Below, one piece after another: positions 9,380-19,829 of a DNA stretch of 38,860 bases (its first letter is position 1; each line of letters starts with the position of its first letter). The DNA is from Conoideocrella luteorostrata (taxonomy: Eukaryota; Ascomycota; Sordariomycetes; Hypocreales; Clavicipitaceae), in assembly GCA_032433595.1 (NCBI GenBank), contig JASWJB010000368.1:1-38860 (forward strand), given 5' to 3'. Below the pieces are notes generated by a model. It did not search any database, was not told where the DNA came from, and saw nothing but the letters and a program-made list of their open reading frames with translations. A program made the position numbers and the translations under genes.

Positions 9380-11190
9380 ATAACCCGTCAATATGGGTAT
9401 CGTACGAAGATAATTGGAGGTAAAAAGAAGAGCCTGGAAGAAAGGAAAAGGGGTTAACAACCCTTCTGGACGAGTCACATGTGTAATACCAAAGCTGTGC
9501 CACAAAACTACATCTTCGTCTTGGACATCATCGCCTCTTGCCGTCCAGACAGCCAAACCAGTGTCTTCCTTGCTCTGGTTGGTAAACTCTCCGGCAGCCC
9601 AGAGCTCATCGTCGCGATCCTTGGTTACCCAAATGGGTTTTGAGAAGAAGATACCGGGCGGTAGTTGAAGGTGGCTGCATTCATCATCAGCATCTGGCTG
9701 GGTATCGCTTGAAGCTTGCAGCCTATGGGTTTCCCCAAAACAGAGTTGATGACACCATCGTTTACAATTTTAAAGGTTCGGTTCTTGAAGACATCTAGAT
9801 CGTAACTACCGACCTTGTCGACTCGTGTTGTGTGAACCGGGTAAGCACATCCGGCAGGATCCAACTCGGGCTTGCCTCGCACGGGAATGCAGTCGTCATA
9901 TATGATGGTGTTGTTACAGTCTCCGTCAAGCATGGGATTGACACGCAGGCAAAACAAGTGTTGGTGGTTGCATGCCAGGACGCCGGGTGCAACGACGGTG
10001 CCCCAAGGAGAGTGCACGCCTTGGCGGATAGGCATTGTGGACACGATACCAGTGGCGCGAACCTCAATATGGAGGTTCGCACATTGGTCCAGGATGAATG
10101 CCAGCATATACTCATAGTTTGCGATCGTCGCAGTGCATTGAATAATGAGTTGCCGGTCTTTGATCGTGGACACCATGCCGTTGCGCCAGTTGGTATGTTT
10201 CCACCCAAGGCCCTGATCAGTCTTGTGCATGCATACGACCTTCTCCATGACGACCGGATCACCACTGCTAGTGATGCGGACACCATCAAAGTAAGCAATG
10301 TGCCCGAGGCAATCACAGCCTAGCTCGAGACTCTTTGAGGTCAAGCCAACCCCGAGTCGCCGAGGTCGAATGCCTGCTTGCGATGGTAAGGTGATCTGGG
10401 GTCTCCGTACGGCACCGTCATCTCGCTCATCGAAATCCTGTAGAACTGGTGCCGCCCGTGATACTGGACGTAATGAAGCACGGGGACCCTCGCGTAGGTT
10501 CCAGCCCAGCTGGGAGGTCCATTTTTGCCACAAAACCTGACGGCCTATGATACTGAACGAAGGGCCTTGCAGCTGTAAAACTTGCAGCGGCTCTAGATCT
10601 TGGCGGAAGTATCGCGGTCCCAGTAAATCTGCGCTGTACTCGACTGATTCGGCAGGCTGCCACGGATGGAGTAGTGGTTTGCTTGGGAATCGTCGTTGAT
10701 GACGGCGTACAGATAGCACTGAAACAGTCGGCGGGTCTCGTGTGCATCGTCCGTCCCATATGCCCCAGGGTCGTCGGCGACTTCAGCAAGACTATCCGGG
10801 TGGATGTCGCAAGCCTTGTTGATGATGTCGTATTCGGTCCAATCCACCCGACCCTGAGACCCCGGAACGGGCCCATTCTTTTCAACCGATTGTGCTGCAC
10901 ATCCGCTGGAAGTATTCCTTAAAGAGGGGACAGAAGCCGCCACCTTCCGAGGAAAGGTGCCTATTGCGGAATACGACTCAGCACGTTCACTCCACAGTTG
11001 TTGAATTCCTCGGATGCGGCCGAACCCCAGGTCTCCCCTATCGCCAAAACGGAGAGTGACATGATATCGCCGCATCTTCGGGTGGTGAATATAGCCCACC
11101 TCAGGGGCCTTAGCGGTGCGCAGCATGCGCAAATTTGAATAATATTTTAAGTATTTCACCGACGCTCGTCGGTTTTTCTCACTTGTGTAC
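9380..11190 (-). pseudogene. Copper amine oxidase pseudogene, multiple frameshifts
   Basis: The minus strand carries most of a copper amine oxidase (oxidation of primary amines, topaquinone cofactor), but in pieces. A first frame (about 11190-10640) holds the N3-like part with GTDD and RRLFQCYLY. A second (about 10680-9660) holds ELGCDCLGHIAYFDG, WKHTNWRNG, the cofactor motif NYEY (tyrosine codon near 10116) and the copper-ligand motif HQHLF (near 9966). A third frame (about 9655-9460) has VLWHSFGITHVTRPE with the third copper-ligand histidine. Within the second piece, 10490-10350 is only recognisable in yet another frame, which carries the YHRKQAFDLGDSG region including the expected catalytic Asp. 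So there are frameshifts near 10485, 10355 and 9655, and probably one near 10660. None sits at GT...AG intron borders. The N-terminal domain and the last residues are missing. It points away from the SDR pseudogene that starts at 11303. Confidence 0.85.
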
Positions 11191-11302
11191 ATCTGTCTGA
11201 TTCCACGGAGCCTTGCTGGTGACTTTGTCTTGTTTGTATCCGCGGCACGTCGGGCACATCACACGCTCCACGATCACCGCTCTCCGGCCCCGATTCATCG
11301 CA

Positions 11303-11933
11303 ATGCCCGACTTCAACGGGCTCGACTTGAGCGGAAAAACGGCCATCGTTACCGGTGCTTCAAGGTCAGTCAGCGTATTGTCTACTAGTACAAGCAAAAG
11401 AGAAAAAAAAAGTTCTGCTAACGTGGAGTATGCATGTAGAGGGATCGGTGCCACCATCTCAGTTGAGCTGGCTAAGCGAGGCGCAAATGTCGTCGTCAAC
11501 TATGTTAGCGAGCGGAGCAAAGCCAAAGCCGAAGAGTTTTTAAAGGGCATCCAGGCATAGGTTGCTGCCGGCGTTATTTGCCAAGCAAATGTTGGCCATG
11601 TGGTCGAGGTCTCGAAACTGGTCGACTGTGCTCGCAGCCTTTCCGGGACGGGCAAAATCGACATCCTCGTTCACAAGTGAGTTTTCCAGTTCCATTGAAT
11701 GGCATGCCTTGGAGGAAACCCTCGCCTCGCCGCTGAGCATTGCTGCCCGTTTTCATATGCCGCGCCACCTAGAACCTTTGCATCAACAGAAGCCCTTGAC
11801 ACATGTGCCACGTTTCTAACAACCATATGCTCTATAGTGCGGCCCTAGGAGAGGATACCGAGGAACTGTATACCTCCTACTTCAACACAAATGTCAAGGG
11901 CCCCATCTTCTTAACCAAAGCAGTTGTTGAGAC
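11303..11933 (+). pseudogene. Short-chain dehydrogenase/reductase pseudogene, 3' truncated
   Basis: The start at 11303 gives MPDFNGLDLSGKTAIVTGAS. A 75-nt intron (11365-11439, with branch site GCTAAC) joins it to RGIGATISVELAKRGANVVV, which yields the NAD(P)-binding motif TGASRGIG of classical SDR enzymes. The frame then meets a TAG stop (11558-11560) where family members continue; reading on gives VAAGVICQANVG and KIDILVHN. A second putative intron (11677-11837) leads to AALGEDTEELYTSYFNTNVKGPIFLTK. Similarity ends abruptly near 11933, before the catalytic YxxxK. The stop could come from one C-to-T change (CAG to TAG). With a stop and a lost catalytic half it cannot make an active enzyme. 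About 110 bp separate it from the divergent amine oxidase remnant. Confidence 0.8.
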
Positions 11934-12724
11934 GAGAATAGCTCCTGTCCGGAAGACCATTGTGCTCAGATAATAAGGGAGATACCGGAGATGCTGGAGT
12001 TTGGGGAGTTAACGGAGATGACGGAAGGAAGAAAGGTGCTATAAGTAGGAGGACTTCAGGGCATTCGAGGAAGGTCAGATTTTCATCTTCATCATCAACT
12101 TCTTCAATAGACACACTTTCATGACCACTCGAATTCATACCTGTTGCTTCCAACATCTACATGCTGTAAACCGTCTTCGTTCCGTAAAAATGTGCCATTT
12201 TCCACCAGCGCTTAGTGTACCACTGATTTAGAGATATTCTGCATGTCTTACATTGCGGCCTTGTTATTCCGAATTCCACTTTCTGGGCTCGGCTTTTCAT
12301 CAGTATAAGGATCAGCCGCCGGCCTTTGGAGTAATAGGTATCGATCACTGGACGGCGGTGCCTAGGCGCTGCATCAATATTTCAGCGGGCCGCACCTTTT
12401 CTCATGTTTACTTTACTCCTCATTTAAATTATAAATTCCATCATTATACGCTATACTAGTATACTCAACTACTTATATTGTGCTATGAGCACTATATTTT
12501 GGGCAGTGGAATTGATAGGAATAGAAGGATATTATTCTCACTAAATTGAACGATATTAATGATGATCTTCCTAAGGAGCCTAAAAGCCACCTATTTATGT
12601 TACTTTACAGGCCTCGTATCCTCGTATTTCCCCACATCCTCATATTTTCAGCTTGACCAAATTCCTCCGAATCTTAATTCTAATTGACTAATTCGATTCG
12701 ATAGATGTAACCGTGTGATAGGTT
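11934..12724. other. Intergenic stretch, partly AT-rich
   Basis: Similarity to the dehydrogenase stops at about 11933 and no other gene is recognised. The part 12400-12720 is AT-rich. It contains the 3' flank of the TPR gene on the minus strand. Confidence 0.5.
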
Positions 12725-15700
12725 CTAGCTATGTAAGGCAGTATTCGCGAATCTAAGTATCGCTAGTCTCAACAACTCAATATGTTGTAGTTTCAAAGCA
12801 TTATGATAATGTTCAGAATCTCCGAAGATAACAGCTTGAGCCCTCAACACTTCGCGACGAGGCTCATTGAGGTTTTGTTGTAAAAGATGGAATGACCTCT
12901 TCTTTAAGATTTGTATGCAACGACATGACTTGTTGCAGTAGATATTACATGATGGTGGAAGACTTTGAGCTGATGTCCATTGTAGTGAGCCGATGCTGAA
13001 GCTACTCCTTCCGTCGGGTCTCAGGGCGTCGATGCATGGTTTCATAGCAATCAGCAGCCTTGAGCCAGGAACAATTTTTTCAGGTCGCATAGGGTTCTTT
13101 GATTCTGGCTTTGGGCTGATGAGGGGGCCGAAGCCGCGTCCGAGAAGCACCAAGACGTCATCGGCATCCCCTAGACCCCACCAGGAAGCCGCATGGTCTT
13201 TATTGGGCACTTCTTTTTGCGATATCCGGCGTCTTCGTGAGAGAATATCATCATATTCCCAACCTCTGAGCCCGAGCCTTTGGAATGGTATTGGAGTAGC
13301 TCTTCGCTGTACACTGAGCCCATCTCTAAGATCCTGGAAGTCTCGTAAAATACCTTGTATAACATCCGCAAACGTCTTAATCTCTCCGGGTTCTTCCCAA
13401 AGCTTGATTTGATAGTTTTCAGGAAGCATACAAACCCTACGTGCAGCCCCGAAACCGTGTACTGACGGATTGGCGTATGGCAATAACGGCCAATTTCCGT
13501 CAAGCGTCTGGGAACCGAGCTGCCGTCGCTCTTTGATGTGTGGATCAGATAGATATAGCAAAGCGATATGCAGCGCTGCGCTTAATTCTGACACAAGCCA
13601 TGCGGATTTGGTTTCCGCATCGTAAATAATGATTGGCTGCTTCTGCGCTTCATCCACCATATCGAGATATGTTCGACCTTGCAGCGATATCCGCAGCGTT
13701 TTTGATACCTGATATTTGGCGGTTAAATTCAATGTGAAAATGCTTTTAATAGATAGACCACTACTGAATGTTCCTTCATTCGCAAATTCTATTTGCGTTG
13801 TTGCGTCTCGAGATGTCGATCTCAATATCTTGCCCGTGTGGGACATCACCAGATCCTCGGTTCCGAGGAGCACCTCTGCTTCGGTAAAATAACCGAGAAA
13901 TGTTCTTTTCTTGGAAAATTTATGTAAGTCGTACTTTTTGAGGTCTGTTGTGTAGTCATACTCGTCGACTCCAGCCAAGTGCCATTGTACACCCTTTTCC
14001 CAGACCTTAGTCGGATATAAGACTATACCCGGTCCTAATAGCAGGTTGGCTGCTTCGCCAACATCCATCTGGGTACGAATACCGGCAAGGCTAGTCATGA
14101 GATCGAATGGAATCTCTAACCCTACACCATCTTCTCGCTTCGAGATTGGAAATCCGTAAGCTAGAGTCGCACCTCGTGCGAGCCGGTGCCAGCAGCTTGA
14201 GGTCATGGTCAAAACATTTGCGTCTGCGTCCGTATCTTCATATTCAAGTTTCTCAGCTTTGATTTCAACTAATCCGGGCCTGACAACTTTCAAAGTTGCT
14301 GTCGCTATAGTAAGCACATGTTTAGTAGGAAGAGTGAATGCTGCAGTCAGCCAAGCAAGTTCTTGAAGTAGCTGAGCTACTTCAAATTCTGGACCAGAGA
14401 GTGAGAAACAAGTATACGGAGCGTCTGGCTTGCTATCATCAACTAAGCCCTGATTCGAGATGCAGCAATCTTCATAGAGCTCAAAGGGATCTGCAGATGG
14501 TTAGACTTAACAAGGCAAAGTCTTCGATTGCGTGAGGTAGCAAAGTGTGGCGTATATGAAAGATACATACCATTGATCTTCGCAGGATCTCTGAAAGTCG
14601 CATCAAGAAACTCAATAAGCGATGACGAGCCCCAAATTTTGCGCTCGAATGCTTCGCAAGTACTCATTTCAGCACAAGCTGGTGTACCCGTGACTGTGAC
14701 GACCGTATGAAGACGAGAACCTGGCTCTAACTCCTGCTTATAAAACTCCAGAATATCCCAATAGACTCTACATTCGCCTTCGAACCTCTTACCACTCTCT
14801 TCGGGGTTGGCAATGCCCACCACACGTTTGACCTCGCTAATTGGTGGAGACAACCTAAAGTCTAACCTGGTATCAGTCTTTAATGCCCCTAGGGGGGTTT
14901 CTGTCGATGAGGGCCCTGCATCAGACTTGGGAATAGCTCCGTCATCCGTAAATCCTAGCAAATCGAATTGCATACTAAGTAGCCTATGTAGATTTCGGTC
15001 TGCTTCCGATCGGGCTTCGTGATCCTCAGGCATGATATGGAGTGCTTCTTTTGCAAACCTGACGGCTATATCCAGATCGGCCATCGAAGTAGTCTGTTCA
15101 AATAAACGGCCACGTCTTGCTGCAATATTTATCAAGGCATTGGGTAGCTCTGGGTGGTCTTCAGACATTATCTGCAACAGTTTATCTCCAACTTCTATTG
15201 CATCATGAAGATCTGCTATCTGTCCAGTATTCTGAAATCGAGCATCGAGCCGGCTCCCAAGATTTAACAATGCCATAGCCTTCTCATGATGACTATCTGG
15301 CGTTTTTTGGAGCGCCTCTCGTGCCAATTCGGTAGTTTGGTAGAGATCTTCGAGCGATCCTGTACGCTTATATCGAAGGTAAATCCATGATCCTAAGTTC
15401 GTTAAAACCATGTATCGATATGGGTGGTCTAGGGGTGTAAGGATCAACGCGTCATTTGCCACTTCGATGGCACTATGTATATGCTGTAGGTCGCTCGTCC
15501 ACTTAAATTGCATAGCAAACCAAGCCGCAAGGTCGTTGGATATGGCAACTCGATCAGGGTGATCCCGGGGTGTGAGGGCTAGCGCCGTGGTGGCAACCTC
15601 GATGGCATAGACAATCTCATTCTGTATGGACCGGTCGCTCAACACAAGATTGTTCGCCAATACTGGCCATGTCGATTCGAGTCTCTGTCGCGTGTCCTCT

Positions 15701-15996
15701 CCAAATATTTGGACCAGTATACGCAGTTGCAGATCCCGTTCCGGATGATGGTCTGGAGTTGTTTGAACCCATCCTTTGGCCCGCAGCTTAGCTTCTTCTA
15801 GGTACTTGATGAGGCCCGTTCTCCGGAATTTGAGAACACTTGCGTAAATACTTAGTTTGATTTCATTAAAGCTCGTAAGGTTCGAATGGATTTCAGCGAA
15901 ACCATCGAGGTCGTCATTACTCAAGTTGTTGAGAACGGAGTCGAGTTCGGCATCAACTTGGAACGCTATCGTGCGGGGTATAAGAAGAGCAGTCAT
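12725..15996 (-). CDS. TPR-repeat protein with uncharacterised C-terminal module (STAND-receptor-like, no P-loop)
   Basis: There are two exons on the minus strand: 15996-14571 and 14490-12725. The 80-nt intron (14491-14570) has GTATGT, a CTAAC branch site and CTGCAG. The spliced frame is continuous and gives 1063 residues. Residues about 120-345 form at least four TPR-like repeats of about 43 residues with the fungal signature TP-x-DHP-x-R, NLG and A-[IV]-x-x-[AG]. An earlier unit lies near residue 80. Residues about 400-1063 form a module I recognise only as a recurrent, unnamed fungal region: LATFRDP-type lead-in, then CWHRLARGATLAYGFPI, GLEIPFDLM, LLLGPGIVLYPTKV, VQWHLAG. It is often seen attached to repeats or to intracellular receptor-like proteins. 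No Walker A motif and no NB-ARC or NACHT core is visible. A cytosolic self/non-self or stress sensor role is an inference by association only. The gene is intact although pseudogenes flank it on both sides. Confidence 0.75.
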
Positions 15997-16539
15997 GTCT
16001 GGGCCTTGTTGATCAACTGAGCGGCCCTGCTATAAAATCAGACTTTGTAAGAATGTGCGGGTATTCTTTCTATCCTTTGACTCGGAGTTTGTTCAACAGC
16101 CGCAAGTCGGAATGTTCGTCGTTAATGATTAAGAGCGGTGGGGAGCGCGGGCGCACGGACGAAAAAGTATTAATTATAGCATATTACGGAGTACTCCGTA
16201 CTCGTGCCATGCCCCTTCTAGCTCTCGATTACCAAAGGAGCGGGGCGAGTAACTCGTAGTAGTGTATTTTCCGTCCAGCGGCCCCCCAGGTTGGTCCTAA
16301 GTGGGGCACAGGACGTGTCAGCCAAACGCTAACTAATCTACGGAGTACTCCCGTACAAATTGAAAATGGGCCCGCCTCGTGGTCACGTACCTACTCAATA
16401 AATTATCAAGCTTACCGTTAGTAAAAATAAGGATGTTCGGTTTTCTTTTACACATGTCACGCAGTCAGGCAATGGGCGCCAAAGGCCAGGACAGGATGTA
16501 TAACTTGCCAGTAAAATACCCCCGTAACACGTCGCATAG
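15997..16539. other. Intergenic region with two TACGGAGTACTCCGTA palindromes
   Basis: This is the 5' flank of the TPR gene on the minus strand and of the transcription factor remnant on the plus strand. It carries the perfect palindrome TACGGAGTACTCCGTA at 16185-16200 and an imperfect copy at 16339-16356. No gene is seen. Confidence 0.6.
16185..16200. repeat. TACGGAGTACTCCGTA palindrome (dispersed motif)
   Basis: This is a perfect 16-bp palindrome and the longest of about eleven related TACGGAGTA/TACTCCGTA copies in the window. The others lie near 2422-2438, 6933-6942, 16339-16356, 18121-18132, 19136-19148, 19208-19218, 30781-30788, 31924-31934, 33766-33777 and 36753-36764. Confidence 0.7.
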
Positions 16540-18075
16540 CCACATCGTCCACTGTTGGCTAGTATTGACCTTGTAAGGCGCCGCCATGTGAAGTGTGGCG
16601 AGGAAAACCCAGTGTGCAGACGATGTGCATCACTTTGGCCACGCCTGTGGTTATATTCCATTCTATTTGCGGGCGGAAACGGTGCTCCTTGCAGTACGAT
16701 CACACTTGCAACGGAGCCCCGAGTCTCCGCCTGTCCCGCTGGGATTGATCCGACACCCCTTGGGCTCGAATTGAACCATGATTTTCGTGATGTGCTCATC
16801 AAACGCGGTGGCTTTGAGTTTACGAGCGAACTCTGGGCTCTCCGCCTGCCTATCGTAGCCTATAATGAAGTACCAATCTGGCACGCGCGCAATTATCTTG
16901 CGGCAACCTTTCGGGAAATGACGCGGCCAGCTCGTTCAATCGCTTTGCCTCGCACTATGGATAAACTCTATGTGCAGGGTCTACGAGAGCACTCTGCTAC
17001 TTTACACCACATCATCAAATTAACAACTCGGCAAAGTCACTCAGCTAGCGATAAAGCGCTTATACTCATCATCAACGTTCTTTTTGTGATGTCCGGTTTA
17101 TGGGCACATGGCATTAAAGATGGGGCTCGCCGCTTTGTCAACTAGAATTCAATCAATCCAACAATGGGATATTTGGCATCATCAATCTTCGTATGGGCCG
17201 ATAGCAACGACAACATTGGCGTTTTTCTTTGTCAAGGCAGAGAAGTGTGGAGGAGGCCTATTTAGTTTCATCCCAAGCCAACCTGGGGCTGGGGGATAGC
17301 ACTTACATCGCTGCAGAAGCAGCCGATCGCATCTAACGTGGGCGCATGCCTAGAATAAGAAATGCTTTGGATCGGTCTGCGAGCTTTACTTTCAAATTGC
17401 CATTTCAGCCTAACGAGGACGAGATTACAGAAGCTAATGCCGAACGCGCTGTCTTTCAACAACGATTCCAGTTTTGGGCAATGCGGCTCGAAAAGTTCCA
17501 ACAGTTACAACAAACAACAATGGACTGCTCTTGTATCACCATCGTCAAGATCCGACAAGTATCGGTCAACGTGCTGTTAAGAGTGGACTTGGCTAATCTG
17601 GAAAGAAGTTGGGACGAATTTAAGGACGACTTCTGTCGAGCTACATCGACTATCGAGCTACTAGACTGTCGAGCTACTAGACTGTCGAGGCAGTGATACG
17701 GGTCTACGGCCTTTCAAAGCCATGCTTCAAAAATTCCTACATTTCATGGCAAAGTCATGTCACCGTTCGGTCCCGCGAACAAAGATGGTCCGCAAGTTAA
17801 ATAAACAGATGCAGACTTACCAAGGGTTACTCTCAAATACGACGAGTGCCTCACATACGGGTATTATTGAGGCGATTATACAGCTAGAAGAAAGTGCCTG
17901 GTCTGTTACAGATGGTGGACAAGATAACTCCAGTTGTGAAACCGGCTGTATTTCTGGCGAGTATGCATGCAATCATCATCGCGTTGTCCAAGCTTCCGTC
18001 GATTTCGACTCGTCACCAGAATTTAACAGTGCCCTGCGCAGGGTTGGGAACCTCCTAAGCAATCTTCCGGGGCAC
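16540..18075 (+). pseudogene. Zn2Cys6 fungal transcription factor pseudogene
   Basis: Pieces of a zinc-cluster regulator occur in order but in shifting frames. Around 16560-16640 RRRHVKCGEENPVCRRC matches the second half of a Zn2Cys6 DNA-binding domain. The first cysteines (LTC) and the last one (FGHACGYIP) are found only in neighbouring frames. The frame at about 16790-17145 (SELWALRLPIVAYNE, WHARNYLAATF, ASDKALILIINVLF) looks like the middle region of this regulator type. The frame at 17346-17670 (EDEITEANAERAVFQQRF, QFWAMRLEKF) and one at about 17720-18070 (IIEAIIQLEESAWSVTDGG, VVQASVDFDSSPEF) continue the C-terminal part. Several stops and shifts separate the pieces, so no functional protein is expected. 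The target genes are unknown; the neighbouring broken oxidase and dehydrogenase genes are possible former partners, which is speculation. Confidence 0.65.
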
Positions 18076-18604
18076 ACACGGACCGTTAGAGCGTTAATAT
18101 GGACCGCATTCTCCATACAAAGTACTCCGTACCAGTGCGGCCATCAATCCGAACATGCACACCCTCTGAATTACTCCAAGCAGACTGTTTACTTATCTGT
18201 GATAAATGCAATATTGAATCTATGCTAGCTAAGTAATAAATTGATCAATATTAATATTATTTGTTTTTTTAGTTCATTCGGCTAGGAAAAAAAATACCTT
18301 GCACAGAGGAAACTTTGGCGTTTTTCTCTTGAATCACCAAAGTAAGAGAGTAGGGGTTACCCTACAGAGATTGCCCCCATTTTTTGGGCAAGGACTAACT
18401 ATCACTACTTGATGACCCGTTGAAGCACAGCATCAAGGCTTCAAGCTCGATTTTGCACACGATTGTGTTGTCTTTGGTGGGATATGCATGAATTTTTGTC
18501 CAAGCAGGATGAGATTGTGGAAGGAGATGAATTGAAGATGAGGATGGTTATTTAGAAGGTTGCGACGAATTGGTCAAAGTACAATGGGCATTTGCAACAA
18601 AGGG

Positions 18605-18689
18605 TGTTAACATATAAAATAGGGTAGTCAGAGGCCACTCCTTATGTTTTAGTTATGTCCCTTAAATCGGCGCCATCTCTCTTGTGGCA
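18605..18689. mobile_element. Second, diverged copy of the 83-bp MITE-like element
   Basis: About 85 bp align end to end with the element at 1054-1136, at roughly 70-75 percent identity by eye. Shared blocks include CAGAGGCCACT, TAGTTATG and CCCTTAAAT. Its ends have decayed (TGTTAAC on the left, TGTGGCA on the right). The flanking pentamers AAGGG (18600-18604) and AAGAG (18690-18694) differ at one base and may be an old target duplication. Confidence 0.6.
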
Positions 18690-19550
18690 AAGAGCAAAAC
18701 TAAAGCACTCGTCGTCAAACAATCTGCGTAAACATGCAGTTGTCCGGCCAAGCAGAATTGAGATACAAACCGTGTTTCTCCGGCCAGTAAATCTCTTCTT
18801 GAATTCTAACCAATTTGCCACGCAGGGGCAATTTTTGTAGTGTCAGCCACATGGCCTCATATCAGCTGACCTCTAGTTCCAATTGAGGAAAGGCTGAGCT
18901 TCTCTCATTACTTCTAGCGCATTGCCACGAGATCTTTCATTTAGCTTCGCCGCATTGAGGTCTGGTGTCTCCTAAAGCGAGGGTTTAACTTGACACTAGT
19001 TGTAATTAGGTTAACAGCGCAGTCTAACAATCCTATTGCTCACGTAGTTCCGAATCAAGTGCAAATACCACACAAAATATTGCGCAAAAAGAACTTTTGT
19101 CCCACAGATCGGCTGGGGGCCTAGATATGGGCGACGTACGTACTCCGTGGCTTGTAGGCCTGTTTCTTGTCAGGCGAGACTGCCAGATGCAATGCAGTTC
19201 GCTCCCGAGTACGGAGTAAATAGCCCTTGTATTTGACGTGTAGCTAAGCTGATTTCAAGCCTCTCAAACAAAATCCAGTCCGCAGCGCGAGGCGCCGATC
19301 GAGGCGTAGCCTCAATAGTCGGCAGGAAGCCTGCATGTCACTGAAAGGGGTGGCGCGCCAAAGGCAAATGTCAATCATTCTTGCCTACGTGCTTCATATA
19401 ACATTTTGAGACTTTACAATTGCGTCAATAACGTCATACTGTGAGAGCAGTGCTGATAGATGGGTCTCGGGTTGTATGCAAGGCAGCCTCAGTCCGCTCG
19501 GCAGTGGCAAAGAGGGCCGGGGCGGCGGCAGTGGCGGAGTTTCAGATTTT

Positions 19551-19584
19551 AGCAGCCAGCAGTCAGCAGCCAGCAGCCAGCAGC
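19551..19584. repeat. CAG-rich microsatellite-like tract
   Basis: Units of AGCAGCC and AGTCAGC are repeated about five times in the presumed 5' leader of the PPPDE-thioredoxin gene. It is not in a coding region. Confidence 0.7.
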
Positions 19585-19829
19585 GCTAATTCGTCAATAC
19601 CTTGAAGCCTGGAAGCTTCCTTCGCCCACGCTCACGTAGCCAGTGTTGCCTGCGTCCTGCGTCGCCTCGCCTGGATTTGACAGCATCAACGATACTTCGT
19701 TACTGCAACACCTACCGCTACGAATATTGTGTTGCACTAAGGATTCTCGACAGGCAATCTGCACAGAGCAGCATAATTGCCTTATTTTTCTTATTTGGCA
19801 GACCACAAAGCCCATTGCGTCAAAATATC

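Larger units (their letters stand above)
18076..19829. other. Intergenic stretch with a MITE copy and dispersed motifs
   Basis: No gene is recognised. It contains the second MITE-like copy (18605-18689), TACTCCGTA-type motifs at 19136-19148 and 19208-19218, and a CAG-rich tract at 19551-19584. The last 400 bp probably include the promoter and 5' UTR of the PPPDE-thioredoxin gene. Confidence 0.5.

Noticed and set aside
9832..10323. 163-codon plus-strand frame across the amine oxidase region
   Set aside because: It is the antisense shadow of the conserved oxidase sequence, which reads clearly on the minus strand.
12725..15996. NACHT or NB-ARC receptor core in the TPR gene
   Set aside because: No Walker A/B motif was found anywhere in the 1063 residues.
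7601..18075. A functional secondary metabolite cluster
   Set aside because: No polyketide synthase, peptide synthetase, terpene synthase or P450 is present and three of the candidate genes are broken.
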